NCBI RefSeq assembly: GCF_000499845.2 | Contig: NC_023749.2 | Span: forward strand, 28,730,381-28,794,380 | DNA: 64,000 nucleotides | Direction of reading: 5' to 3' | From: Phaseolus vulgaris | Lineage: Eukaryota; Streptophyta; Magnoliopsida; Fabales; Fabaceae | In this document: positions 1-11,800 of the stretch, in pieces | Numbering within the stretch: position 1 is the first letter of the stretch | Layout: each line of letters begins with the position of its first letter | Position numbers and translations under genes: made by a program | Notes under the pieces: model-generated | The model's input: the letters and a program-made list of their open reading frames with translations, nothing else | What the model was told of the DNA's origin: nothing | Database searches by the model: none

Positions 1-560
1 GAGGTCGTTTGCACTCCGACGCTGATGTCAATCTTAGGGCCAGGAAACACCAAAACTGTTAAGCGTAAAAGCTCTGTGTAAACTGTGTGTGCGAAGCGAT
101 GCAAATGAATAGCGTACCTTACTAGGTTTGTTACTACCCTTTATATAGTCCAGGGTTTTCACTGTTTCCATTACACAAAATATGCTTTCTGAGGGTGGGC
201 CCTAGCGCCGCTATTACCCACTCTTAGGGCAATCTAGCGCGTGAGGCTCCCTTACTGGAGTGCAACCTCTGACGGGATGACCACCTGGGTACCACCTCGT
301 GCACATGGTCTCTGGGGTTACCCTTCCTAGGAGTGCCCTAGCTGCTCACGTGCTATGCGTGCAGTTTAACCCCTGGAACGTGGCCCTTACAGGTCGTATG
401 TTTTCCAGTGGCTCTTTACTTGTGTTACGCCTGAACGCGTCATCCACACCACACGCATGGACTCTTATGACCTAGGCTTCTCCCTAACTGATAATTGGTG
501 TGTGGTCTGGGATCCACCTCTCGTGGCCCAGCTCTGCTGTTCGAGTTACCGATGTCCAAT
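1..560 (-). mobile_element. Partial LTR of a Tat-type Ty3/Gypsy element
   Basis: The reverse complement of this stretch follows the 3' two thirds of the LTR at 36726-37573. Shared blocks include the region around 'GCACTCCGACG' (here 11-21) and the 'GATAATTGGTGTGTGGTCTGGG' neighbourhood near 490-510. The start lies left of the window. Near 560 the similarity stops without the LTR's terminal bases, so the U3 end and the polypurine tract are missing. The deletion joins the LTR directly to the leader of the antisense ORF at 672. Confidence 0.7.
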
Positions 561-671
561 GTCTTCGTTTCGAGTCTTTGTTTTTCTAGGTTTCCTGAGC
601 CACACCATCATCTTCTTCTAAACCCTCGTTTTTCTTCCTTTCTTTTCTCCCTTTTTAGCTTTCTTATCGAG

Positions 672-2394
672 ATAGCCAGAACAAAAACCACACCGAACCC
701 TCCTCCTTTTTTATGCCTTGTCGGGAAGGCGTTCCTGTGTGTGTGGACGATCATGCGGATCCTGAAGAACCCTTCTTCTTCATGTACAACACCGTCTTCA
801 AGCGGCTCAGGCTCGACCTTCCCTTCTTGGGGTTCTAGCGTGCTCTCCTTACAGTGGTCAACGTGGCCCTTGCCCAACTGCATCCCAACAGCTGGGCCTT
901 TGTGCGGCCCTTCGCGATCCTTTGCGACCATCTTGGCCATCCGCCCTCTGTGGACGTCTTCCTCTACTTCTTTGAGGCTAAGAACCCCGAAAAGAAGTTG
1001 TGGATGAGCTTCAATGGGGTGACAGGGAGAGTTCTCCTGACTCTCTTTCAACAATCTTACAAGGGATTTAAGAAGAAGTTCTTGAAGATATGCTGTAGCA
1101 TCCATGACCCCACCTTGTTGGATGGTTTTCCACTTTACTGGGTGGAGAAAACCGGGAATCAAGAAACCTAGGAGCCTCGACGACTTGGCCCCACCTGATC
1201 ATGAGGTGTGCCAACTCCTTTCGAGCTTGGGAGTGGTGTTCAACACTGCTGTGCTGATCAAGCTTAAGTTCAACGCCAAGGTCCTTAAGGGCTACATTGG
1301 TGCCTTTACCATTTTTACTTTGTATTTGTTGCTAGTTGCATGCTGTGTGGATTTAGTTTCTTATGCTTTGTTGTTTCTCATGCAGATATGGTGCTTAATG
1401 AAGAGAAGAGGAGAAAACTGGCCGAGTTAACCTCCAAACACAAGGCTGCTCTTGTTAATGCGGGTGCCTCTACCCCTGCGGGCACTCCTCCTCCTGCTAC
1501 CTCCACCCCAATCTCTCCTTAACCAGCCCCCATCGACTAGAGGCAAAAAGGGGTGGTGGAGGCCACTGCCTCCGAAGACGAGGATACCTGCACAGGCTCG
1601 TCTTCAAGAGGAAGAGGGGGGATGACGTCGTGGCTCCATCCCACTCTGCTTCTGATGGCCACATTCCCTCCTTCAGGGAAAACACCCCTAGTGCCTCCTC
1701 CCCCCGCGACCTCATGGTACTCGAAGGCAGGGGGGAGAGCGCCCCTGGATTTGATCAAGGCGCGCCCCTCGCTAGCTATCTGTTCGCCTTCCTGCAGCAG
1801 GCCCTCAAGTGCTTCAAGAACCAGGAAGTGGTGGAGAGCTTGGGTGAGGACCCCCTACAAGACCGTGCAGCTCAAGGCCTTGGGGAGTTCCTCATCACGT
1901 TCAGCCTCTCCATGAGTAAGGTACAAGACTTGCAGTCCGAGATGTCGAAGCTGAGAGAGGAATCAGCCTTCCAGGCCTAGACCTTCTCCCAACGCGAAGC
2001 TGCCTTACACCAGGAGTTAGCAAATCTTCGCCAAATCGAAAAGGAGACCAAGAGGCTCCTCTTTGACAAATCTCAAGAAGCCCTTCAAGCTCAGTCCAAG
2101 ATTCTGCCTCTTCGGAATGAGGTTATCAAGCTGAAGGACAAAGCTGAAGAGACGCAGTTCAAGATTGCCAAACTAGAGGAAAGGGCCACTCAACGAGAGG
2201 TCCAACTTGGCCAACTAGAGGGGGAGTTACCCCAGAAGGTCGAGCTCTTCAAGCAGACGGAGGAAGAGCTCACCAATGACGCTGGCTTCGAAGATGCCAT
2301 GACTCAGGTTGCCTGCGTGCATCCTGAGATGGATCTCTCCCCATTTGAGGTGACAAAGCGGGTCGTTGATGGGCTACTAGTGGCCAAGGAGTAG
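672..2394 (+). pseudogene. Tat-element antisense ORF (putative gypsy-type transposon domain, PF04195-like), broken
   Basis: This frame runs opposite to the surrounding minus-strand gag and protease, as the extra ORF of Tat-lineage elements does. The N-terminal part (about 740-1290) has the conserved run AQLHPNSWAFVRPFAILCDH and then VDVFLYFFEAK, which I recognise as the plant 'putative gypsy type transposon' domain. A probable 86-bp GT-AG intron lies at 1300-1385. The second exon codes for a Ser/Pro-rich linker and a long Glu/Lys/Gln-rich coiled coil ending at 2394. Damage: the likely start codon at 672 reads ATA, an extra A near 1150 shifts the frame, and a TAG interrupts at 1978-1980, probably from CAG. 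Its job in the element is unknown; the coiled coil suggests self-association. It resembles the antisense ORFs at 58482-60693 and 63303-63992. Confidence 0.65.
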
Positions 2395-2883
2395 CCTCTT
2401 CTTCGTTGTAATTTAATAGTTTGATGAACATTCGGTATCTTGTATATACACCTTGTTCTTATTTATGAATCTGCCTGCTTTAAACCGCTTTCTTTGTCTT
2501 GGTTGTTAACTGTCGTGTCTTGCACTAACTTTGCTAACAACACCTTTGACGCATATTTACACCTTAAGTAGCACACTTTCTCCCACCTGCTTTACCTTCT
2601 TTCAATCTTCAATGTCTTAAGGCAATGGTGATGTGCACACAAACTTTTAGCTGGCCTTACCTGCGTTGGACGAAGATAAGGAAAATCCTCACTTGCTTTT
2701 TCTGACCTTTGTCTTGCAAGATAAGGGAAAGGTCTTCCTGCCGATCTCATTCTTGCCTCTAAGGTCAAGGGAGATGTCTTACTGGTGATACTGGTGAACC
2801 ATGCTATTCTCGACCTTGGCTTAAAAGAAAGGGAGAGGTTCGCTTTCTGACCTCAACCTTGCTCCATGAGAGCAAGAGAGGAT
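2395..2883. other. Spacer between antisense ORF and protease
   Basis: No gene is seen. Imperfect repeats of an 'AAGGGA(G/A)AGGT' theme recur between 2700 and 2880, like the tandem-repeat spacers at this position in the other Tat elements of the window. RT, RNase H and integrase would normally sit here and have been deleted. Confidence 0.5.
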
Positions 2884-3351
2884 TTAACTGTTTGAACCCT
2901 GCCATTCAACCTTGGCATTCTTACTCAAGAGGGAGGCATTCTCTGTGAACCATCCTATCCCAGGTCTGCCTAGAAGTATGTCGTACGCTGAAGCTGCGTT
3001 AACAACCAAGTACCTGATACTGGTAGTACGAGATGAGGTGCCATCAAAAAAGGTTGTTCTCAATTCCACATGGCCCCTTACTTCTACCTGATCTCCTGCG
3101 AAACCAAATAGGGAACCATCGTAAGGTCTCAACTGGTTGGGTGACAGTTGCAATTTGTTAAAGGTCCCCTAGAACATCACATCAGCTGAGCTGCCCTGAT
3201 CGATTAGGACTCTGTGTACCCTTCTTCCCACTGTCACGACCAAGATCACCACTAGGTCGTCCTCGTGTGGGACTACATCTCTCAAGTCATCCTTGGTGAA
3301 GCAGAGGTCGGGCTCGATCGGCTGATCAAGCTCTCGTGCCTCCACTGTCAT
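2884..3351 (-). pseudogene. Retroviral-type aspartic protease domain of a Tat element
   Basis: The frame reads FTKDDLRDVVPHEDD and then VHRVLIDQGSSADVMF. The D-Q-G-S-S active-site motif replaces the usual D-T/S-G and is normal for this lineage. The flap and C-terminal part follow (YDGSLFGFAGDQVEVRGHVE, then VNAASAYDILLGRPGI). In the element it would cut the Gag-Pol precursor inside virus-like particles. A frame break near 3153-3170 separates the active site from the rest, and nothing recognisable as RT follows, so the copy cannot be autonomous. The matching domain at 53205-53762 is close in sequence. Confidence 0.75.
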
Positions 3352-4728
3352 GACATCCCTTGCGTAACTCTTACGCTGAGAGGCGGTGCAACCTCATCCC
3401 GAAAATCCTCTCGAGATTGTATTAATCTCACCATCGAAAGGCACCTCGTGGCTCTGACCGCTGATTGCAGATCCTCCTTCGACTGGTCCTGGTTCCCTTC
3501 TAGGTATTCCTTCAAGAAACCATCCTTCACTAGCCCCGTTAGCTGGTAGCCGAGAGTTATGCAGTGCTCTAGGTCATGCCCGAAGGCCTTGTGGAAATCA
3601 CACCAGATCTCCTTCCATAGCCCCAAATTCCTATTAGACTTTGGGGGGAACCTCAGGTGGTCTGCCATACTTGGCATAGCCAACAGTTCCTTGTAAGACA
3701 TTTTGAACTTTGGTTGAAAAGGCAAGTCGTCCTTCGCCTTTGACCTAGTTTGATTCTTTCTCAGCGCATAAGGTGCTCGCCAGATGTCTGACCTCTTCCC
3801 AATCGCAGCCTCATACACCCTCATTGGTTGGGCTCGACCGCTCTCTGGGTTTGGCTTGCTCTGTGTACGAGCTCCCGCGCTTGACTGTTACAGCTTCCTC
3901 TACGGTGATTTGGGCAACAACCCGTCGTCGGATCTCCCCAAAAGTCCTTGCCCAGTTTCTAATCAGTGAATCACTAAATGACCCTAACATAATACCCTAC
4001 CCAAAGGCATGGACCATCAAAACCTCGTCCTGAGTCTGGAGTTTTACCACAAACGCCCCAAACCTGTTCAAGAAGTCCTTCAAAGGCTCTCTCTGCCTCT
4101 GTTTCACCCTAAAAAGGTCAAAAGGGACAGGCGATCGAGCTCGGTTGACTATGAACTGTTCCTTGAACAAAGCAGAAAACTGGTCGAAGGACGTGATGTG
4201 GCCATTTGGGAGGCCAACGAACCACTGCAGCGCTGTGCATATGAACGTGCCCATGAACAACTTACAGTGCATGGCGTCCGTTCCTCCCGAGATCATCATC
4301 TGAGCGTTGAACGCTGTGAGATGGACCTATGGGTCTTTTGTACCTTTGAAGATGGTCTTGGGCATCATGAAGTTAGTCGGCACGACAACATCCATGATTG
4401 CCTATGAGAAAGGCATGGGGCGAGCCCTTTCTTGTGTCGTTGGGCTCCGTTCTCCCATGGAGCGCTCTCCTAGCCATTGTAGGTCTCTATGCAATTCCTC
4501 ATTGGCTTTGCGTACTTCTTCATTGCTTGCTCGTGACGCATCTAGCTCCAATCTAAACTGGTCTTGCGTAAGAACCTGTTCAGCTTGAACCTCCGCCATG
4601 AGCCTGTCCTGGTCATCCTTGGATGCTTCCACCGTCTCTTGAAGAGCGTTAATCGTCTCCATGACTTGTTGTAGGGTTGGATTATCGTTCCCTTTTGGTC
4701 CTTCCCGACCTTGCCTCGTGTTCCTCAT
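3348..4728 (-). pseudogene. Gag of a Tat-type Gypsy element, broken
   Basis: The start at 4728 opens with MRNTRQGREG and a heptad-like coiled coil, the same N-terminus type as the gag at 51867. The retrotransposon gag core is recognisable at 3997-4299 (HCKLFMGTF, ALQWFVGLPNGHITSFDQFS, then LKDFLNRFG). The C-terminal part at 3348-3824 includes WCDFHKAFGHDLEHC. Several frame changes and stops break it; one is a TAG at 4402-4404 where relatives have Gln. Gag would form the particle coat and bind the element RNA. Here it is a remnant beside the protease and the primer-binding site. Confidence 0.75.
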
Positions 4729-4767
4729 TTCGCTTGAAGGCTCTGTGAGTGGGACCTGGTTTTATCG

Positions 4768-4786
4768 GGCCCCACGGTGGGTGCCA
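4768..4786 (-). promoter_or_regulatory. Primer-binding site
   Basis: The minus strand reads TGGCACCCACCGTGGGGCC two bases inside the LTR end at 4789. Element 50894-62326 has almost the same sequence at the same place. The matching tRNA was not identified. Confidence 0.65.
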
Positions 4787-4788
4787 AA

Positions 4789-5535
4789 TGTTCTCGCCGG
4801 TTGACCTGGTCACCGGGCGACTTCAATCCCAAGCTTTGGCTCCGTCTATCTCTGGAAAAATTTGTGCTTTCCTTCGGATGCTGGAACTCGGCTCCATTGA
4901 GACAGAGGGGCTCTTCCTATTGATTGCACTCCTATGATCAAGTCAGTACAAGTCTTATAGAAACAAGAAGTAACTAGTTTCGGTCTTAGAAACAACGTAC
5001 CTTTACCTGGGATCTCAAGTCCTTTTTATAGCCTACCTCTTCTAACAACTTTCTGTCACGAGAGACCTCTCTCAACTAAAAGCCTATGCATTAAGAAGAT
5101 ATTTTGTTTAGGGCACACTCTCTTAGCACTGCAGCTGAATAAAATCCTTCTCTCTCTGGAGTGCATCAAATCTTAACAGAATAACTACCAGGGTACCAAC
5201 TCATGTACCAACATCAGGGGTCCAATTTGTTTCACATAGGTGCCCTTGGCGAGGCGATACGTATCATACATGCGACCTACCCATTATTCCCTAACACACA
5301 TGGGCTTAGGTTTGAAGGAAACATTTTTCTCGTGCTAGACCCATACGCACCCCTAGGTCCATTACTACCCCTTGTTGACCGCCTGGGCCTTACCAAGGGG
5401 GTTGCGTTTAAGTACATAGAAAAGAGTTAACACGTATCTTGAGCCCAACCACATGGCTCATCTTGGCGTAAAAGTTGAGCTGACCTAACTGAGGTAGGTG
5501 CTGAGCTCTGACCAGCGAGCTCTGAGCGCTCTGGC
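4789..5535 (-). mobile_element. 5' LTR of the left Tat element
   Basis: The boundary at 4789 is fixed by the primer-binding site and by the end sequence GTCAACCGGCGAGAACA on the minus strand, which matches the LTR ends at 37573, 44130 and 62326. The outer end is set only by the point where Copia RT coding sequence resumes near 5540, so it is approximate. The body of this LTR does not resemble the partial LTR at 1-560, so either the element is a recombinant or the two LTRs belong to different insertions. Confidence 0.55.
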
Positions 5536-5539
5536 CAGT

Positions 5540-6125
5540 AGAATATCTTAAATCCCCAAGATCCTTAATCTTGAATTTATGATTCAAGGCTTGTTTGATT
5601 ATATAAATCTCCTCTTTATCATTTCCTGTCAATATTATATCATCCACATAGACCAATAATGATGTAAAAGATCCTTCAAAAGATTTAATGAATAAGGAAT
5701 TATACTTTATAGATTGACTATATTCCGCAAAAAGCAAAAAGAATGACAATTTGACAAACCACTCTCTATTGGCTGGCTTAAAGCCATATAAAACCTTTTT
5801 TTTAATTTACAAACTTGTGCTAGTTGAATAAAAGTCAATCCAGGAGGAGCAACCATGTATATATCTTCTTTCAACTATCTATGTAAAAAGCATTGTTTAC
5901 ATCTAATTGTTTCAATTCCCAATTATAGATAGAAGTAAGTGAAAGAATTGACCTTACGCTGGTCATCTTTGCTATTGGAGAGAAAGTATCAAGGTAGTCA
6001 ATGCCTTATGTTTGTGAGTATCCCTTTGCCACTAGTCTTGCTTTATACCTTTCGAAGTTGCCAAGGATCAAGCCGTCATTTTGCACCCTTCTATGGATTT
6101 GTCAGATATTAATCCATGTAAAACC
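5540..6125 (-). pseudogene. Copia reverse transcriptase fragment
   Basis: Reading from 6125 downward, the minus strand gives ERYKARLVAKGYSQT, a stop, then GIDYLDTFSPIAKMTSVRS. After frame changes it continues as LLVYVDDIILTGND and IKDLGDLRYS near 5545. The YVDD box is the RT catalytic motif and the order is that of Ty1/Copia. The palm is cut off at the boundary with the LTR at 4789-5535, so the left Tat element probably inserted into it. There is no LTR of its own, and several indels are present. Confidence 0.7.
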
Positions 6126-6540
6126 ATGGTGGACGAAGAAATAGTTGATGGTGCTTCAGTGTTTCAAATTAATTTATTTTGTGGTTGTTTGAACAATTTA
6201 CATATCTTTTTTTTTGTTTGTTATTTAATTCCAAGCTTTTAAGAATACTGCCTTCAAACTATTCTTGCCATCGTCCTAGGTAAGCATCTTGAGGGTCATG
6301 TTTATTGAATATAGCGCCTAAGAGCGTGAAGAGAAAAAACTATAACTTACTTAAACCTCATTTGCTTAACTGAAAAAGTAAAATTCATGAGCTTTCATAC
6401 CTTGTTTATTTGTAGAACATTGAAGTGAATTTTGTCACTCCCTCATTGGTCAAGGACATTTATTAGGTGTGGCGTTCTATTGTATTAACCCCAAGTCGAT
6501 TTGAAATTTCACAAAGCTGTTATGTAAAAACATGCTTTTA
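6126..6540. other. Unassigned retroelement-derived spacer
   Basis: I see no gene or clear repeat. It lies between the Copia scrap and the 55-bp tandem array that marks the 3' part of the next Tat element. Confidence 0.4.
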
Positions 6541-6862
6541 CTGGTCTTTTCCGATTTTTGGATTCGTCCAAATGAATTCGTAGAAAACAATATTGGCGAG
6601 TTGGTTCGTCCTTAGGGTCAGACCAAGTAAATTTGTAGAAAACAATATTGTCAAGTTGGTCCGACCTTAGGATTCAGCCAAGTAGATTTGTAGAAAACAA
6701 TATTGTCGAGTTGGTCCGACCTCCGGGTTCAGCCAAACAGATTGGTAAAAAACGATATTGTCGAGTTGGTCCAACCTTAGGGTTCGGCCAAGCAAATTTG
6801 TAGAAAATGATATTGTCGAGTTGGTCCGGCCTTAGAGTTCGACCAAGTTGATTTGCAAACAA
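6541..6862. repeat. 55-bp tandem array
   Basis: The core 'GTAGAAAA..ATATTG' recurs at 6590, 6645, 6700, 6755 and 6810, an exact 55-bp period over nearly six units. It sits just beyond the integrase end of the minus-strand Tat element, the position used for tandem repeats in the other Tat elements here. Short open frames across it are products of the period (55 is not a multiple of 3) and are not genes. Confidence 0.85.
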
Positions 6863-6995
6863 ATAAATTTTTTCCAATGACAAAAATGTGCTTTATTGAT
6901 GGACGACCTCATTAAAAACCCTCCTTAGGGAATAAGAATGTTGTCCTAAAGAATGTAAATAAGTCAAACATGCAAAAATATAAAATAAACTAATT

Positions 6996-8409
6996 GAAAT
7001 AAAATTTGAGATTGGCTGCATTCTAGGTCCGGGGAATGGGTCTCCCATCCATGGTCTCTAGTCGATATGCTCCATTTTCGAGTGCTTCCACTACTCGGTA
7101 AGGGCCTTTCCATTTTGGTGACAACTTATTCTTAAGTTGGTAAGGGAGAGCCTAGCGAAGCACAAGGTCAGACTATCTCCGATTCACTTTAGTTTTGAAT
7201 CTTTACTCTACTCTCCTTTTCAATGCTTTCGAATTTATACGTGCTCGGTCACACACTTCTTCTATTAAGTCCAAACTCAACCTTCTTCGTTTGTTGGAGT
7301 CTTCAGAGGCAAAATTCCATACTCTTGATGAATCTTCGAATATTTCTACGAGTATCATGGCATCGGTCCCATATATCAGATTGAACAACGTTTATCGAGT
7401 TGTGGACTGCAGAGTGGTATGATATGACCACAAAATACTAGGGACTTCCTCTACCCATCCTCCTTTGGCCTTCTCGAGTTTTCTTCTCAGGCCCCTTAGT
7501 AGGACTCTATTAGTTGATTCGGCTTAACTATTGGTCTGTGGGTGTTCCACTAAGGCAAATACTTGTTTGATACCTAACTCTTGACATATGGCAACTAGCA
7601 AATTGGGTCCCATTATCTAATACGAGATGTCGAGTTTCACCAAATCGACACACGACACTTTTCCACATGAAATGTTGGATTTTATAAGTTGTTATCTGAG
7701 CGACTGGCTCGACTTCAATCCACTTGGTGAAGTATTCAATGGCGATAATCAAGTACTTCATCTGGCATTAGGTCAAAGGGAAAGGTCCAAGAATGTCAAT
7801 TCCCCATGTGTGGAAAGGCCATGGGGTGGAGATCGAACGTAATTCATTCAGGGGGTGAATGGCTCCAATCGACATTCTTTTGGCACTGTTCACATCTTTT
7901 CACATAATTCATGCAATCTTCCCTTATCGTCGGTCAATAATAACCTGCACGGATCACCTTCAGCAATAGGGCTTGTCGACCAATGTTGCTTCCACAAATG
8001 TCCTCGTGGAGTTCGGACATTACTCGAGCGCATTGGTCACTGCTTATGCATGTGAGCAACGGGTGTGTGAAACCATATAAGAGGAGATGACCGTCCACCA
8101 TTGTATACCATCTTGCATTGTTTTTTATGATCTTAGCTTCTATGGGATTTGAAGGGAGTAACCCATCTGTTAGGTATTGGATATAAGGTGTCATCCAGCT
8201 ATCTGTTGAGGTGACTTACATAACCAGAGAGCTGCTCTCCTCGGGTATTTCCCGCACACTCACCCTTGGTGCTTCCAAAGTCTCTTGGATGATCTATCAG
8301 TGCCTTCCCCCTTTGCCCAAGCTTACGAGTTTGGATAACAAATCTGCACAAGAATTTTGCTCTCTGGGCACACAGATGAGGTCAAAGGCAGAAAACACTT
8401 CTTTAAAAA
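6996..8409 (-). pseudogene. Tat element: end of second RNase H and integrase
   Basis: Read from 8409 down, the minus strand gives the RNase H-like tail (VPREQNSCADLLSKL). The integrase HHCC domain follows (SELHEDICGSNIG and a CEQC pair), then the catalytic core with LVLDNGTQFAS at 7600-7700. The C-terminal GPY/F-type module (LSPKWKGPYRVVEALENGAY) lies near 7030-7130. Integrase would join the cDNA to the chromosome. Several stops and frame changes make it inactive. The Copia element at 8410-13206 interrupts this ORF; coding resumes at 13207. Confidence 0.8.
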
Positions 8410-8579
8410 TGTTAGATATTATTAGATATAATTAGATATTATGAGATATTATAGATATTGTTAGATATCTCATATTTATGTAATGGGCTTAACCCATATG
8501 TTTCTTTTCCTATATAAACATAACCCTATGTGTTCAATATACATAAGGGATTTACCCTATTCTTTCTTTTCCTTTAATA
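8410..8579 (+). repeat. Copia 5' LTR
   Basis: It starts TGTTAGATATTATTAGAT and ends TTTAATA directly before the primer-binding site. It contains a TATATAA box at 8511-8517, a plausible promoter for the element transcript. A run of 'AGATATTAT' repeats fills the first 60 bases. Confidence 0.92.
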
Positions 8580-8592
8580 TGGTATCTAGAGC
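8580..8592 (+). promoter_or_regulatory. Copia primer-binding site
   Basis: The sequence TGGTATCTAGAGC is the usual plant initiator-methionine tRNA site TGGTATCAGAGC with one extra T. It starts at the base after the LTR. Confidence 0.85.
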
Positions 8593-8892
8593 ATACAGTT
8601 AGGGTTTAGGACTTAGGGTTCAATTTTTATTGGTGAACCCATTATTCACTGGAATTTTCCAGCCACCGCCCCACTGTCTCGCTGGAGCTACCACTACCTC
8701 GTCGGAGTAGCCACCGGACCCTCGCCAGAGCCGTCGTCAGAAACTCGTCGAACCCGTCATCGAAAACTCGCCGGAGCCGACGCCGGAATCTCGTCGGAGT
8801 CTCCGCTGGAGACGCTGCCGGAATCTCTGTCGGAGCCTTCATCTTTGCTACTGCCGCCAACTAACCGGTGACTGGATTTGTCCTTATCTTCT

Positions 8893-11800
8893 ATGGCTTC
8901 TTCCGCTTCCGCTGCCACTATGGCTTCTTCCGCTACCGCTACCACTGAGGCTTCTTCTGCCGTCATTATGTCGGATTCATCTATTTATACTAATTACGTC
9001 AATGTTCATCTTTCCATTGACAAATTGGATGGAACCAATTATGACACTTGGGCATCAGATATTAAATTATAGCTTAAGAGTCAAGGTTATGTTGATCATC
9101 TTACTCATCCTACTCTTACTGAAAATGAGGTTTTTCGTTGGTTGAAAATTGATGCTCAATTATGCATTGTTATCAAATCGACCATTCACTCATCTTTAAA
9201 ACAAATTTTTCGTACCTATGAGACATGTTCAGAAGTTTGGGAACAAGCAAAACTATTATATACCAATGATACTCAACTTCTTTATGGTGTGGGTCAAAAT
9301 CTTCTCACAATTGTTGCTCCCAAATGTCTTGATGGTACAATGGCAGAATATCTAGGTAAATTTCATGCTCTTCTTCATGATTTTAATGAGTTATTACCTC
9401 CTGCCTCTACTCCTTCTCAAGAACTAGAACAAAGATCCAAGTTCTTCATGTTATTAGGTTTACATGGCCTTCCTGATGATTATTCTCACGTTCGTGATCA
9501 AATTTTGGGATCTCCTATTGTGCCCAATTTTACTTCCACTTGTTCTACCCTTTTGCGCGTGCCAGGTAAACACACCACTGATATAACGTCTCGTGTTGAT
9601 GACTCTTCTGCTTTAGTCTATCAGCATAATGATCATACTCGCCTTTACAAGCCGGGCAAAGGGCGTCACAAGTGTGACCATTGTGGCAAACTTGGCCACA
9701 AAATTGACAGATGTTATGCCTTACATGGTCGTCCTCCTAGATCTGTTGCGGTTGCTCAAATTGCCCCTATGCAACCTTCTACCATGGACCATACTTCAAT
9801 TGATACCCCAGGCCAGCCTGCTATTTTCAATGAATTTCTTAAATGGTATGAGGATTGTCAGAACCCTAGTTCCACGGCTTCAGTTGCACATTCAGGTACA
9901 TCTTTTGTTGGCCTCACTCACTCCACTTCCCATGGCCCTTGGGTTCTAAATTCAGGTGCCACTGATCACATTACTGGTAATAAATCTTTTTTCTCTTCCC
10001 TATCTACTACGGGTTATTTACCTTCGGTTACCATGGCCAATGGATATAGGGTATCATCACATGGTGTTGGTACTATTAATCTTTTTTCTTCTTTATCTAT
10101 TGATAATGTTCTTTATGTCCCTGGGTCTCCATTTAACTTATTATCCATTAGTCGTCTCACTCGTTCCCTTGACTGTGTTATTTCTTTTACCAAAGATTCT
10201 GTTACTTTACAGGACCGGAGTTCGGGACGGATGATTGGCACCAGATGTGAGTCTCATGGACTTTATCAACTACAGATCTCTGCACATGTTGGCGCAATTA
10301 TGGATTCTCCATCTCTCATTCATGCTCGATTGGGTCATCCTAGTCTTGCCAAGATGCAACAACTTGTTCCAAGTTTGTCTAATGTGTCTACTTTATCGTG
10401 TGAGTCGTGTCAGTTAGGGAAGCACATTCGTAGTTCTTTTCCTAGTAGTGTCTCACAAAGTGCTTCATCTCCTTTTGCCTTAGTTCACTCTGACATTTGG
10501 GGACCAAGTCGTATTAAGTCTAATTTAGGATTTCAGTATTTTGTTACTTTTATTGATGATTATTCAAGATGTACTTGGGTATTTTTAATGAAAAACCGTT
10601 CTGAGTTGTTTTCTATATTTCAAATATTTTACAATGAAATTAAAAATCAATTTGGAATTTCCATCCGAATTTTGCGCAGTGATAATGGACGTGAGTATCT
10701 TTCTCATTCTTTTAAAAATTTTATGGCTTCTCATGGTATTCTTCATCAAACTTCATGTGCTTATACACCTCAACAAAATGGGGGTAGTTGAGCGCAAGAA
10801 TAGACATCTTGTTGAAACAACTCGTACTATTTTAATCCATGGTGATGTTCCTCAACGTTTTTGGGGTGATGTTGTTCTTAGTGCATGTTATCTCATTAAT
10901 CGCATGCCATCTTCAGATTTAGATAACAAAATTCCTCATTCTCTTTTATTTCCACAAGACCCTCTCCACTCTTTACCTCCCAAAGTTTTTGGGTCCACAT
11001 GTTTTGTTCATAATTTTAGTCCTGGTCTTGATAAATTATCTCCTAAGTCACACAAGTGTGTCTTTTTAGGGTTCACTAGATCACAAAAAGGATATAAATG
11101 TTTCTCACCGTCTTTAAACTGTTATTTTATTTCAGCAGATGTCACCTTCAGTGAATCTTCCCTTTACTTTAAGACTTGTCCTTCTCCTTCAATTTCTTCA
11201 TCTAATCAAGTTAATATTCCTCTTGTTGTGCCTAGTGCACCTAACGATTCACCACTGCCACCAACTCTTCAGGTGTATAGTCGTCGTCAAATGTCTCATC
11301 GTCCATCAGCAGACTCTATTCCAGTGCCAACACCTCATCCCCCTCCGGCTCCTACAGTTGAACCTCCGACTGTTGAACCTGATCTTCCTATTGCTATCCG
11401 TAAAGGTATACGTTCTACTCGTAATCCCTCTCCACATTATACTGCTTTGAGTTACCATAGACTATCTCAACCCTTTTATACCTACCTTTCGTCTATTTCT
11501 TATATCCATTCCAAAATCTGTAGGTGATGCCTTAGCTCATCCTGGTTGGCATCAGGCCATGCTTGATGAAATGAATGCACTTCAGAATAATGGAACTTAG
11601 GAACTTGGGAACTTGTTCCTTTACCATCTAGGAAATCTGTTGTTTGTTATAGGTGGATTTTTGCTATCAAAGTTGGTCCTGGTGGTACTATTGATCATAT
11701 CAAAGCTCGTCTTGTGGCTAAGGGTTATACCCAAATTTTTAGTTTAGACTATGGTGATACTTTTTCTCCAGTAGCAAAAATGGCCTCTGTTCGCTTATTC

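Noticed and set aside
6674..6883. Open frame across the 55-bp tandem array
   Set aside because: It is produced by the repeat period and has no start context, no domain and no relative outside the array.
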